Both the position numbers and the translations under genes were made by a program. A stretch of 64,000 nt of DNA from Stropharia rugosoannulata (lineage: Eukaryota; Basidiomycota; Agaricomycetes; Agaricales; Strophariaceae). The DNA lies in the NCBI GenBank assembly GCA_028532985.1, contig JANCIK010000008.1:2108001-2172000 (forward strand), written 5' to 3'. Of the stretch, positions 48,936 to 61,759 are shown piece by piece (position 1 is the first letter of the stretch; every line of letters starts with the position of its first letter). Below the pieces are notes generated by a model, which saw only the letters and a list, made by a program, of their open reading frames with translations, ran no database searches and was not told the origin of the DNA.

Positions 48936-50678
48936 GATGCAGGGTGGGAAGGGGGTATCCTTTGCGAATGCGTTGCATTGGCCTCTTTTTAGGGAGTTAA
49001 ATTGAGAGATCCAGGATAACGGAATACCCGAACCGCGTTCCAGAAGAGGTCCCACATCAGACGATTGGCGAGATCTTGAAGTGCTTACCTCTATCTCTGA
49101 AGCGCATAGACATTTAAGGATATATGTACGTATCAGGGTGTGCCCCGAAGCTCGGATAAAACCCTTTAAATAGTTTGGAGCAGTAACACCCACTTACTAG
49201 TGATGCCTGCTTTGTACCTGCTGATGCTTTGTAGTTTAATGCAATGATAGCTTTTTCGCCACCCACTGGGTCACGTTTGGCCGACGGAGTGCGCACGGTA
49301 CGGGCTGTCAATCTGATTGAGACGAATCAATAAAAATGTCGCCGCCACAACATGCTTACTTTTCTGTAGAACTGTCGATTGCTGACAGGTTCTCAGATAG
49401 TCTGCAATTTCGCAGGCTTAACAACGGCAATGAATGGGACGTGGACTTTTCTAAGTGCACGACATAAGACCCGTATATAGCATTGTGAATCCTTGGTGGA
49501 CTTGGAGGGTTAAACGATCTATCCTCAAGTACGGAAGGGTAGGATAGGGCCTCGACCATGGTCCATGAAATACGCATTGCAAGCAGAGATCTGGACAGAC
49601 ATCTAGACCTTGGTACATGCATAGGTCCTGCAGGGTCTTGCAAAAGGGCTGATTAGGTTGTTGTATCTTATCGTGGACATGGACATGAAGCATCGGGATC
49701 AGCATGCGCAGCCATCGTTATGCTTCTTCTCGTATTTCAAATGCGTACCAGATGTACAAATGGTCCCTCTTGGTCCCTCTTAGTCTCTCTTGTTTCCTGT
49801 GATAGTAGAGGGATAGGAAAGTCAAAGAACGTATCAAAAGGTAAAGTATGCCTTTTCCGAACTTTTATTCGATTCTATTCATCTTTGGGGAATTATGGCA
49901 GAGAGTGTAATTCTGTAGATAAAAAGGGATATAGAAGGCTAGAACAATTAGTAGACGTCATTTTGCAGCATTTAGCCTATCGCTGCCAAGTTCCGGTATG
50001 GCGTAATCCACATAAACACATTCTCAAAGCGAATCCAAGCCAAGCGGGTGGTCAGGAGTTCAGGACCTTTCTGAGCTCCGAGTTGGGTGCATATTCTGTA
50101 GCGCAACGGTGTCCGCATGTCTGTCCGCCTGTTATCGCAGAGGATGAGCGAAAAATGAGCGGAACCGATCACTGGAAGGCTTGCCCATCAAGTTGAAGAA
50201 GAGCTTGAATGCTGTCAAAGTAAAGTGGCGATGGTAGACAGCCAGAAGGAAGTTGATTGCGCGACTGTCAAGAGGATCAAAGGAAACTGGAAAAAGAGAA
50301 GGCAAGATGTGTGTGTGTACTAAAAGTAGAGACTTGGTAGAGACCAAGTTAAGCAAAAGTTGAGACCTGTTGAGACAGGTTGAGACCAAGTAAAAAATGA
50401 TTGATTTCATTTTGAGTCCTGGGACCTCCTGGGACCTGGACAGTGGACAGTCAGGAACGCGACATGTCACCTCATGTGACTAATGTTATACTATGTCATG
50501 TAGTCGGGTCGTAGTACTAACTATTGCTGCTCGCTGGCTGCTGGTCCCGCTCGTTGTCCAACCTCACTCGCTTATTCCGTTTCCGTAGCGTGCAAAATTT
50601 ATTGTACCGGGAAGTGAGAATCACAAGTTACCTTTTGAACCATTGTTTTTGCTTTTATCTCTTCTCTTTCAACCCGAC
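48936..50678. other. Divergent intergenic stretch, hydrolase / MSH2
   Basis: About 1.7 kb upstream of both genes. Several frames of 60-160 codons (for example 49720-50196 plus and 50132-50470 minus) have no recognisable similarity or composition. Two small perfect inverted repeats at 50332-50380 are listed separately. Confidence 0.55.
50332..50380. repeat. Two adjacent perfect hairpins and GTTGAGAC repeats
   Basis: ACTTGGT-AGAG-ACCAAGT (50332-50349) and ACCTGT-TGAG-ACAGGT (50365-50380) are perfect inverted repeats with 4-nt loops. GTTGAGAC occurs three times in 50359-50387. They lie about 300 bp upstream of the MSH2 start. Confidence 0.8.
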
Positions 50679-53600
50679 ATGCCACAAGTCCAGTACGGCA
50701 AAGAGAAAGACGCGGAGCGTGATGCTATTGGTAAGTGCATGGCTCAACGTGGTTTACTATCCACAAAAGAGAGATGACGTGAATACTATGTGGTACTTTT
50801 AGATAATTCCGATCCTGGGCTTATTTCCTTCTTCTCTAAACTCCCGAAAACATCACCGACCCAAGGAGCACTTCGCCTTTTCCAACGTTTCAATAGTGGA
50901 GACACATTCTACGCTGCCTATGGCCCTGATGCTATATTTGTTGCTGAACATGTGTATCACACGAATACCGTCATCAAGTACCTGGGACTTGGGGGTCGCT
51001 CAGCAGGACTGCCAAGTGTCACTATGAAACCTTCCGTGGCACATGTTCTGTTGAGGGAAGCGCTTACGACTAAGCAGTTGCGCATTGAGATTTGGGAGCA
51101 AGAGCCTGGTCAAAAGAAGTCTGCTAAATTCAACTTGACAAAAGAGGTGAGCTATTTGCCGTGTTGCACATGAGTCGGACCAACGCATAATTGCATAGGC
51201 GTCTCCTGGAAACCTACAAGCAGTTGAAGACCTTCTTTTCTCTAATTCCGACTTCATTTCCGCCCCCATAATAATGGCTATTAAGCTGGCAACGGCACCC
51301 GTTGATGGCCAGTCAACCTCCGCAAAATTGCGGGCGGTAGGAGCAGCCTTTGTGGATACGACCAGCAGAGAGATAGCCGTGGCCGATTTCATTGACAACG
51401 ACCTCTTTTCTAATTTGGAAGTGTGTAAGGCTTCAATAAGAATTCCCAGTCGCCAGGCTGATATACATTCTCTAGTCTCTTATCATACAGCTTTCAGTCA
51501 AAGAAGCTCTAATTCCAACGGGGACCACGAGCGGCACCACTGACCGCGATATTGACTTGAATAAACTGAAGGCGGTACTAGATCGCTGTGGAGTAGTCGT
51601 TACAGAGCGAAAGCCAAGTGAGTTCATGCAACGCTTCACCCAGTCCATACTTCTAGACCTTTACATAGGTGAATTTACGGTAAAGAACCTGGCACACGAT
51701 CTGCCCAGGCTGTTAAAAGAGTCCACTTCTACGCAAGGCTCTACATCCGCTGATGTAAATGTTACCATCCGTACGTTGCCATCTTGAAAAAAAAAGGAGG
51801 GCCGGGCTGATTTTTCTTATCATGTCAGCACAATTGTCGTTACCCGCCGCTCCTTCTGCGCTCGCTGCATTGATTCTCTATTTGTCATTACTCAGTGACC
51901 ATTCCAATCTTGGAATGTACACGATCCGCACGCATGACTTATCTCAGTATATGAAATTAGATGCAAGTGCATTGAAGGCTCTTAATCTTGTCGGGAGTGC
52001 AAGCAAACTTGTTCGTATTGTTTCAATTTTACCATGGCTAAACAAATAATTCCGTGCTTTTCAAGGGTGAAAATAAGAATACGACATTGTTCGGTATTTT
52101 GAATAAATGCAAGACATCGCAGGGCTCGCGCCTGTTAGGAACTTGGCTTAAGCAGCCCTTAATCAACCTACACGAGATTTGTGAGCCAAGCAAAATATGT
52201 GCTACAGTAAACTCGTTTAAGGGTTATAGATAAACGACAGAATCTTGTTGAAACGTTCACCGAAGATTTAAATATTAGACGGACTCTTCAGGTTTTTGAA
52301 TCACTCACTTTACTCTTACATGATTTGCTGACCGTTACACCAGGATGAACATCTCAAAGCCATGCCCGATCTCAACCGAATCTGCAAACGACTCCTGAGG
52401 GCTGTGGCATCTTTGGAGGATGTTGTGCGTGTATTTCAGGCTCTCCTGAAGGTATAGACACATCGAGCTTTGAGAGAATGCTTTCACTCTAACTTATTTT
52501 CTCTAGTTACCTGGCATGATTGAAACCTTGCAGGCCTTGATGAGTGATGACCTCGACAATGAACGTACATCCCTAATTGAAGAAGCGTATCTAAAGCCTT
52601 TTAAGGTGAACTTTTTTGTGGCAAGGCGTATCTCAAATACTTAACGATACTTTTCAGGAATGCGCGTCAAACTTGGAAAAATACGGTGAGATGGTCGAGC
52701 AGACCCTCGACCTCTCTCAGCTAGACCAGCACAACTACGTCATCAAGCCAGACTACGATCCTAAGTTGCGCGAACTAGCAGATAAACTGGCCGACGTAAG
52801 CATATCGGCTCCTTCACAGTAAATGAATCTTGACATTTGCCCAGGTGCGTGATGGGCTCGACGACGAACATAAAAAAGCTGGGAAAGATCTCGGTCTAGA
52901 ATTGGACAAGAAGCTTCATCTTGAAAATAATCAAATTTATGGGTACTGTTTCCGCCTGACCAAAAACGTATGCACGCCAGTGTTAGAACAGATATTTTTC
53001 ACGATCTAATCGCCGGGACTATAGGATGCAAAAAATCTATCAAAGAAGTACATTGAGCTTGGCACTAACAAAAGTGGTGTTTATTTCACCACCTCCAAAT
53101 TAAAACAAAATGCAGAGGATTTCAAGGAGCTGTCCCGCGCGTACACACGTACCCAGGCGGGTTTGGTGAAGCAGGTTATTGAGATCGCAGGTGAATAAAG
53201 ATGGTTTCCTCGCAGCTTTTTAAACAGTCTGACACTTCACTCTAGCGACCTACGCCCCGGTGTTGGAGACGTTGAACAATGTCATCGCTCATTTGGATGT
53301 CATCTTAAGGTCAGGTTCCTGACACAGTGACGAAATACGGGATTAACCATCCATCTCTCCAGCTTTGCCCATGTGTCGGCCAACGCCAACTATGTTAAGC
53401 CCTCTGTTACCGAGAAAGGTAACAGTATTCGCTATGTCCTTACTGGCTATTTAACGCGAAGGCTTCTAGGTTCCGGAAGTCTTATCCTGAGGGAAGCACG
53501 TCATCCTTGCCTTGAATTACAAGACGGTATTGATTTCATTGCGAACGACGTCGAGATGATAAAGGGTATGTCCTTTGCAACGCAGTTATTCGATTGCTCA

Positions 53601-54893
53601 TAACATAATAGATAAAAGTGAATTCCAAATCATCAGTAAGTCCTTGTTATCTGCTGTTTTACACTCAAATAATCTAAACATACTCTAGCTGGCCCGAATA
53701 TGGGAGGAAAATCAACATATATCCGTCAAGTAAGATACATCTCCCATTTTACAGACACTAAGCCTCACTCCACGGAACGAGGTGGGGGTCATTGCTTTGA
53801 TGGCCCAAATAGGTTGCTATGTCCCTTGCAGTGAGGCACAAATTCCGGTATTCGACTCCATCCTCTGCCGGGTAGGCGCAGGAGATAGCCAGTTGAAGGG
53901 TGTTTCAACTTTCATGGCTGAAATGCTTGAAACTGCTACTATTCTTCGGGTTAGCTTCCTCTTTGTCTTCATATGCATCGAATATGTACTCAGCTCTTCA
54001 TTGTCAGTCTGCGACTAAGGATTCGCTGATTATCATTGATGAACTAGGACGAGGTGATTTTATCTTCTATTACCGTTTTTATGTTGTGTTTCCTTATATA
54101 TGCAACATAGGCACTTCGACGTACGATGGCTTCGGACTGGCATGGGCTATCTCGGAGTGGGTTTTATTATTTACCACGTCAACCAAACTCATCGCTTGCA
54201 CTTCAGATACATTGCATCACAAATCCACGCCTTCTGCCTTTTCGCTACTCATTTCCACGAACTGACCAACTTGGATCAGCAAATTGCACATGTCAAAAAT
54301 TTGCATGTTGTTGCCCATGTAACGCCATCAGCGAAGTCTACCCGGGACCAAGACATCACGCTGCTGTACAAAGTTGAACCTGGTGAGTCTTGTTTCCTAG
54401 TGTCCAACCTAGATGTCTGACCCTTGCCGGTGACAGGCATATCTGACCAGAGTCTTGGTATCCATGTGGCGGAGCTAGCCAATTTTCCCGAGGACGTAGT
54501 GAAGGTAAATAACGTATGCTGTGTTACAAAGCTTGTTATTAACCACTCATATTCTGTTAAGCTTGCTCGAAAGAATGCTCAGGAACTGGAAGACTCCATC
54601 GAAGGTTTTTATTCAACCATTTTCTGTTTGACTGTGAATGTTACTGACATTACCAATGTCATACAGATGGTGATTTCGCTCCCGATGTTATTGAAGCTGG
54701 GATCGATGCAATGGAAAAATTCTTCCGGGACTGGTCTTCATCTCAGGGCGACGATGACGGTGAAGACGCGATCATGTACGACGCAGATTCCACCCCCGAA
54801 ATGGATTTTGAAGAGCTGAAAAGGCATATCAATGGTCTGCGGCCTGCTGTTGAGAGTAACGCCTGGTTAAAATCCGTTATCACGGCGTTATAG
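50679..54893 (+). CDS. MSH2: DNA mismatch repair ATPase MSH2
   Basis: Subunit of MutS-alpha and MutS-beta that binds mispairs and small loops in nuclear DNA. Roughly 20 exons separated by 45-75-nt introns encode about 950 residues from [17 protein letters not shown] at 50679. The N-terminal mismatch-binding domain has [20 protein letters not shown]. The lever and clamp region includes [40 protein letters not shown] and [19 protein letters not shown]. The ATPase domain is complete: Walker [15 protein letters not shown] (53690-53735), signature [15 protein letters not shown], Walker [21 protein letters not shown], and the helix-turn-helix [15 protein letters not shown]. Apparent stops near 51787 and 52049 fall in introns. 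The intron at 51990-52070 is best read with donor GTTCGT and a CTAAAC branch site. No disabling change was seen. Confidence 0.97.
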
Positions 54894-55987
54894 TCAAGCA
54901 TATCCTCTAATCCTCCCGCCTGTGTGGAGGACCTCTTGCACTTGCTTTCTGTATGCTGCTTTCACCTTGCTTTCGTCAATTTTCTTAAATGATAATGTAC
55001 ATGTATAATCCTCTCTTATATTGCTTCAGCGCTCAGCACCTTTTTCTGAGACATCCTCCACTAACTATTGAGGTATTTTCCCAGCATTGCCGAGCCAGGT
55101 AGGTGTGAGAGGACATAATCATACATGTGGCGGACTTATTTGTAATGATTTTATCTGCCAATGTTTGCAAGACTTTTTTTTTCATTTTCAATTCACTCTT
55201 TCCCAATTGCCGTTCCGTAGTTCTCTAATGATATATTCCAAAGGCAGTTTGGATCACAGAATGATTGAGACAAAATTAAAATATGCGTCAGACCAGCGGT
55301 GACGCTATCACCATAGAAAGCGATATTTCTCTTCGTAGAATGGTTCAGAATAAGGCACCATGTTGCTAACACTCTCCTTGACCCTTCTATCTAAAAGACG
55401 GATGATGTTGTTAAGCTATTTTTGCTTTTAGGTGGGAGATCCACCACTGTATAGGTACGCCTCCGTGACTGGGTCTATTATTTACGGGTTACCATGGAAG
55501 CTGAGTCCCTGTAGAGTTGGTACAAGATACTTCAACGATGCTTAGTATGCTGCTATGAGCCACAAAATTATTTTCAAGGCTAGTAGGGGTACTTGCTAAG
55601 GTATTGGGACTCAACAGAGAGTCGGTCGACTTAGGTCTAAACAAAGAGCATGGGGCGTACTACGTAGATGGTGAAAAATAATTTGAATATGTGGAGTCGG
55701 GACGGTCATGATTTTGGTTATGATATCTGACTCTGAAGTCCAAGTCTGCGATGATCAATGCATATACATAATACATATGATGTTCAATGTCCACCACTCA
55801 AAACAAGAATACATTTCAAGATCGTAATTGTCAAGATAGGGTAGGAATAAAATAGCATACATTGCATTCCTTCATTCTCTCACGTCCGTTTTGCTAAATG
55901 TCCAAGAACTCCAATCAGTACTACAAGTCCAGTAATAGTAAGTATTGCCTTGGTATTGTCAATCCATTCAAGGTCCATATCAGTCAT
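54894..55987. other. Convergent 3' stretch, MSH2 / DUF6534 gene
   Basis: About 1.1 kb without a supported gene; T-rich just after the MSH2 stop. Confidence 0.6.
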
Positions 55988-57194
55988 TTAACAAGTGAAC
56001 ACCGAGCGTGTCGTCTCCGTTCCTACTGCCCTGAGAAACGCAAGGTCTGTCGTTGGGCGGTCCCAAGACTCCATACCGGTCGACAGAACCGATTCATTCC
56101 AAGACGGCGTCTCTGGACAGTTAGATACGACCTTTACGCGACTGTTCAGTGCCGCGACCATAGAGTTGGAATATGTTTTCCCTAAAAGCAATGCCGCCAC
56201 CTGGTAATAAGGCAAGTGGTGGGGGAGATAAACTAGAATCAAGCTGATGGCAGCTAACGAGGCTACAGCAGACTGCTTCAGTTGCTACGAATTTTGCCCA
56301 TGATTTGAACCCACCAGTGATAGATCCCGTTTCAATAGACAACCTAATCAGCCTCTTGATGACATTGTGTGTATGTTTGAATCCTGTATCTCGTATTCTC
56401 AGCTGTGTTATTTCTTGATTAATCATGGCAAGGGTCGTGGCTGCTTCGTTGTACTTACATAGTACGTCATAATGACTGCAATAACAATATCGCACAGGAG
56501 TCCACTTACACCCCAAACCTGCAGCTTCGTTTCAACCGAGATACAATCTAATTATCCCATTAGAAAACTCACTCCGATGGTGATTAAGGATATATCAGTA
56601 TCCAGAAGGCTTGTAAACACAGCCGCTTGCTTGGTTTGCAATGATACGGCAACTGAGGCTCCAAACTGGCATATTATTAACTGTTGTGTGACGCTTCGAG
56701 TTGGAGCATAGGCAACGTGAATTAGGAAGCTAAAGCAGATCTTACCGCGATGATAAGTATGACAGGGTACTTGGACTTCGTTATGTAGGCTGCGCGGTAG
56801 CAGTAAAATCCTTGGGAAAGACTGGCAACTGCGTCGAGTTGAAGCGAATTAACGTGAGTGCTGTTCAGATTATATATGCAGACAGGTAGACGTACTCAAT
56901 CCAGTGGCCAGTGGAACAGAGTACCACACCGTTCCAATACTATCAGCTGAAAGAGCGTTGGTGAATTCAATTGTAAAGAACCGGAAGATGTCGTGGGTGA
57001 CCGCCACAGTCTGGAAAGTCTCCAGAGATACTTGCACTAGGACAAGTAGCTTGAGAAAAAGTTTGTCCTTCGGAAAGGCAATAAAGTACAAGTCTAATTC
57101 ACAATCAGCCGAGTCAAAAGAGATTTCTCCATATAACAGAACACACATAATTGGACCCATAACATGCCGAATAATATCCAGTTAGCCGTAGTTC
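55988..57194 (-). CDS. DUF6534 membrane protein, third copy (5' end unresolved)
   Basis: Same mushroom-specific membrane family as the pair at 22-26 kb but diverged and on the other strand. Exons read back to 57194 give TTANWILFGMLWVQ (helix 1), LYFIAFPKDKLFLKLLVLVQ, VSLETFQTVAVTHDIFRFF, SLSQGFYCYRAAYITKSKYP, VSGLLCDIVIAVIMTYY, THNVIKRLIRLSIETGSIT, SLAAISLILVYLPHHLPYYQ and the hallmark GKTYSNSMVAALNSRVKVV. The C-terminal 40 residues are hydrophilic, and the stop is at 55988. A 52-nt intron (donor GTGGGT, acceptor CTGTAG) separates ETGSIT from ASLAAIS. The first exon with the start codon should lie between 57200 and 57500, but I could not decide on one, so the 5' boundary is provisional. Confidence 0.8.
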
Positions 57195-58720
57195 CTACAA
57201 GCTTAGCGAATGCATGTTATTTACTGCACTGAACGGGAGGCGTCAACACTTACAACAGTCACAACTCTATACTCGATATTTAGACCTTTAGCTTGCCATA
57301 CTAAGTGAAAAAAAGGAACACTCACTCGAGATGCAAAAACTCAGTTAGCTGGAACACCAGCATGTCAGACTGGTGCACAATAGGACCTGCCCGACCGATG
57401 TATGATTAGAGTGATTTGGTAAAATGGAGGTCCAACGTGGTGTAAAGAGCCTACTTATATGACTCCGAGTACTAGGAGACGAGTCGGGCTGACAGATAAA
57501 GAAAATGATGGTGTAGTGGAGTCAAAGGGCATGAAAACTTGACGACTCTTCGGGTCTGCATAATGTATCCCATGGCAAATCCAAATAACCGGGTTTTCAG
57601 TGGTGCGCTGATGAGAGAAGAGGACCGTATAAAGAGGCATCATTGCGAGGTGTCGATTGTTGCGAAGTAAAAGGTACTAGCAAATTCTCAAAACGAATCT
57701 GACGAAAGAAATTTGACAGTCCGTCAGTAGTCACTGATAGTAGTTAAGGTCAATCGGTGATAATGAGAGCACTGACAGGGCATCGAGAACAGCACCTGCT
57801 CAATGCTGTACAATTTGTGCCTGTAGAACGTCGATACGTTAAGCCAATTTCACATATTCGACCTTATGTGTACACAATGCACCGACTCGTGGCAAAGGTT
57901 ATAAAACTGGTTTAATCCTAGGTTGTGCAACTTGGATCAGAAGTTGTAGGAAAACCAATCCCATGAACAGGCGTGCCCACGAAAATCTTTAATTATCCTT
58001 CCATAGCTAGGAACAGAGCTAATATATAGTCCTACATATGAGAGACACGATCAGCGACACAGAGTGATCGGAACACATATTATAGACTCACAACAAATGC
58101 AGTGCGCATGGCTATGGCTGCCTGTCATCATACAATTCGCAAATGACAGGAAAATTGGAGCACGCGTGTTTACGCCTGACTCGTCGGTTAGTGACCTGAG
58201 AACATACTATGTATCTGCATGATTATGTGGGACGGGCAGACATATGACCTTTCGGAGCAGCTGAGTGTGTAAGCGATCATGATAGGGCGCTTATCGTTAC
58301 GAGTACTGTGATGGACCTGATATGAACACTGAACGTTTGAACCGTTGTGCATCGTCAAGGTAGATCTTGAGATGTGCGTGTCAGGTCTACATTCCTCTAC
58401 TTTACTATGACGCTTGCGTCGCAGAACTTGACATTATTGGCAGTCAAGACTGCGAGACTTCCTGGGGATCGGACTGAAGTGTGCCAGAGCCAGGCTTGAT
58501 GGTGATTTCTAGTGAGTATTATGAGTGACATGTCCGAGTAATTTCATGGAACATACATAGAATAACGAAAAAAGAATATACTGGTTCTAGAACTGAGTCG
58601 TCATTGCCAATGGAGATGAGGCCTATGTGTATGTTATTCACTTATATCCTGGTTTACAGTCGATATATGACTATACTCCCATATCTACATTACCCACACT
58701 TCATTGGGAATTCATGGGTG
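57195..58720. other. Intergenic stretch
   Basis: Includes the missing first exon and promoter of the minus-strand DUF6534 gene (probably within 57200-57650), then about 1 kb with no features recognised. Confidence 0.5.
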
Positions 58721-59584
58721 TTACCGGGCTGTCGTTTGTTGGCCAGCTGCTCTCTCAGTCACTCTGTCCGTTAAGGCAGCATCTGCAGCGTGAGGGGCCG
58801 GTACTTCCAATTTCGAATTGACTTCACGTTTTGTAGATCGCATATCGCCTTTGAACCCAATATAGTATATCCTAGACATTTCTTCGCCAGCAGAATCGTT
58901 CTTCAAAATTCTTTGTTAAAATAGAAAGAAGAAGATAAAGAAGCAAGTAGACGTACGAAGAATAGTGACAGTGAGTGCACACTTGTAAAAGACGCCACCC
59001 TTAAAGGATATTCAACAGTCCCAACTTGCCCTTCGAGAAGGCTGATATTAAGCTGAGGCTTTATTGATTCTGCTTCTGCAAAATCGACTATTGTTGAATG
59101 GTTCGCATATATTCTGAGGTGACGAGGCGTCGCATCTCCTCTGCCTATTACGTAGCAATATATGTAAGATCACCATGTAATATACTGCAGGTCAAGTAGT
59201 AGTCACCTAGCTTAAGAATGATGGACTTGATTCGTACATTCTCAGTGAAAGGTATATGAATGATAAGCTTGAGATTACTCAGCGTGACAGCGTGCATGCA
59301 AACGTACAAGAACAAGACGCACCTGGTCGTCCACATTGGAGTCCAGATACTTAATAGTATTTTCTCTTTCATTCCATGGCTTGATAACCTCTTTAGCGTC
59401 TTCAGGAACTGTGAGATTCAGGCCATGTACGCTTGACTCGATGAATGTCTACAAGAGTGCGAATAGCGTCGATTGCAAGTGCTCACTTGTCTCTATCAAT
59501 CACCCCATACAAATTAGACAAATCGGTGCCACTTAGGTCTGCAGATAAAGAGTTATTTGCAGCGTCTGAATCATTAGAAGGCAT
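58721..59584 (-). CDS. PITHD1: PITH domain protein, PITHD1-like
   Basis: Five exons (59584-59487, 59431-59323, 59267-59207, 59144-58957, 58900-58721) with 55-62-nt introns give 211 residues, the same length as human PITHD1. The PITH (proteasome-interacting thioredoxin-C) beta-sandwich is complete: NLYGVIDRDN near the start, VHGLNLTVPEDAKEVIKPWN, LIIHIPFTENVRIKSIILKL, GRGDATPRHLRIYANHST, VGTVEYPLRVASFTSVHSLS and SRIYYIGFKGDM. There is no thioredoxin domain, so it is the stand-alone type rather than TXNL1. Probably cytosolic; the human protein associates with the 26S proteasome and affects transcription, and whether this holds in fungi is unknown. Divergent from uS5m with 154 bp between start codons. 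Confidence 0.92.
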
Positions 59585-59738
59585 GGCTAAGGAGAAAGAT
59601 GGCGACGCGTCCCCGGAGATGCACTTCTGCTGACACAAACTTGCCTTTTTGGGTACTTTCACTTGCCGCTTTGGGCAGAGACGCAGCCGGCGTCTGTTCC
59701 CGACGTGGTCACAAATTTCTCGTCGTCCCCGCACCTCC
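59585..59738. promoter_or_regulatory. Short bidirectional promoter, PITH gene / uS5m
   Basis: Only 154 bp separate the two divergent start codons, so the genes must share core promoter DNA. No TATA box was seen, which fits housekeeping expression. Confidence 0.55.
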
Positions 59739-61759
59739 ATGCACCGCTTGCTCCTGCTGCGTCCCATCTCACGCGCGCCTCGTACGCATGGAGCTTTACC
59801 ATGTCGCAGGAATCTCGTTTCCGCGCTCTCTGCATCACAATCCCGTGGCTTCCACGCAACCAGCTCAGTGGCCAAGCGCAAAAAAATGGAGGAAGTTGAC
59901 GACCTGTTCTTTGGGGAAGAGTCCGATGTAGACGTTCCCAGCTCCTCTACAGGTTTGTAACAGTCAATAATCTTTAATTATGTGCTCATGGCTTGCAGGT
60001 AAACAAGAAAAAGTTTCAGCGGCACAGCCTACAGAAACCACGTCCTCTACATTCGTCGCCGGTAAAGGTACATTCCTTGGTGCTTTCCTTACAGCTCTAC
60101 CCTGACAATTAGTGAAGGACGCTCACGGCAAGAGTCTCGGAATGACGACCACTTGACCCCAGCTCCAGGTACGTTCCAAGTTGCTTTAGTATATGCCCTA
60201 TTCTTATGCCACATAGTGATTGAAAGGGAGACTGAAGTGGTGCATAAGTCACAAGGCGTGTAACATCCGCGTATATCTCACTGAAAAGCACTAACAGGAC
60301 GTTTATATGATTAGCTCGCGTCATTGAGTCTGTAGATTTCAGTTTCTTGACAGAAGAAGGTATGTGATAATGCTACACCCCTCCTTATACCAACAAACAA
60401 GCGCCACATCGAATTGTAGGAGTAGAGCACCACGACTTTGCTCCAGAAACATCTATCGCAGATGCAGACTTCAATGCAGATGAATATTTCTCTACCTGGT
60501 TTACTCCTAAGGCAAGAGAGGCGCTGGCATTCCGCGGTTAGTTCATTTCAAGAAGATCACTGCTCGAATCTCATATACGCGTTGTACAGGTGCAAGCCAG
60601 CATGATTATATTTCTACATTATTTGAAACCGATGCAGTACAAGACATGTTTGGTCAATTAGACATCAGCGAAGCAGAGGATTTTGAGCGACTATGGGGTG
60701 TGTATGAGTGGAAGCAGGATACAGATCCCGACTCGGTCGTTCCAGTTCTCACTTTCTTGCTTCGGCACGGTGTGCAGCTTACAGCGCCATCATTGGATTC
60801 TCCAAGGGCGGAAGCGTGTATCCGCCCTGTTGAACCTTCAGTTGTGTCTGAAGGCCTCAGAACGCTGCAAGATGGCAAATGGAGGATAGATGACTCTTCA
60901 AGTGCGTGATTCTGTTGCGCTGAGTATTAATTTGTCTAATCCGGTCACAGAACCACCAAGCAGTATGATCCCATATCCCAACCTCATGAAGGCCGACCCC
61001 ATCCTGGACCCCCGCGACGTTGTTGAATTCCCTGCTACGCCCGACGCACCTTTTAACAACCGCGTCGTGATCCGTAATCACCGTTCCGTGTTCCACGATT
61101 ACGAAAAGGGCGTCGAAGATGATCTCCTTGCGGACGACTATCTGGAAACCGATACCCAGAGTAACGAGTCTGACCTCACTAAGTCGCTGCCCGTGAACAC
61201 CAAATACTACCAGAATCTGCATCAGTCAATCCTGATGCGGCGCTCCGTTGTGCAGCAGACCGGCAAGGGTAAAATCCGTCGCGTTGCATACCTCGTACTC
61301 GTCGGAGACGGAAACGGACTGGTTGGATATGGCGAAGGGAAGCACGGAAACAGCTCCGCGGCGCTCAGGATGGCGCGTGTTGCAGCAGTGCGCAACATGG
61401 ACTGGGTTGAACGGTTTGAGAAACGAACGATCTGGACGGAGATGTCGACCAAGCTTGGGGCTACACAAATCTTCTTGCGCCCGCGGCCTGTTGGATTTGG
61501 CTTGCGCTGCAACCCTCATCTGCACCAAATCCTGCGCGCTGCTGGTCTCAAGGATATCAGTGCCAAGGTGTGGGGAAGTAGAAATAAGCTCAACGTCATC
61601 AAAGCCGCATTCCGAATGCTTCATGCTGGGCACGCGCCTACTGGCATGGGCGATGGGATCGGCGGCAAAGGCAAGAAGTTGAGCAAGGGGTCTGGTGTTA
61701 GAGGCAAGAATGAGATTGAGCGAGCACGAGGACGCAAACTTATCAGTCTCAGGAAGTAA
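59739..61759 (+). CDS. MRPS5: Mitochondrial small-subunit ribosomal protein uS5m
   Basis: Mitochondrial homologue of bacterial S5, at the mRNA entry site of the small subunit. Seven exons (59739-59952, 59999-60067, 60118-60168, 60315-60359, 60420-60536, 60590-60901, 60951-61759) give 538 residues; every junction is phase 1. The N-terminus, MHRLLLLRPISRAPRTHG to SRGFHATSSVAKRKK, is Arg/Ser-rich and looks like a mitochondrial presequence, the reason for choosing this ATG over 59649. The S5 double-stranded-RNA-binding part is SILMRRSVVQQTGKGKIRRV with GDGNGLVGYGEGKHGNSSAA; the C-terminal part is IFLRPRPVGFGLRCNPHLH and AAFRMLHAGH. S5 homology starts only near residue 350, so the N-terminal extension is longer than in the human protein (430 aa). 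The intron 60169-60314 (146 nt) could hide an extra short exon. Confidence 0.93.

Noticed and set aside
51759..52070. Stop codons that would break MSH2 near 51787 and 52049
   Set aside because: Both fall inside short GT-AG introns; the flanking exons join in phase and reproduce conserved MSH2 sequence.
56290..56320. GGGTTCAAATC (minus strand) resembling a tRNA T-arm
   Set aside because: It lies in an intron of the third DUF6534 gene, and no matching acceptor stem, D-arm or anticodon arm is present.
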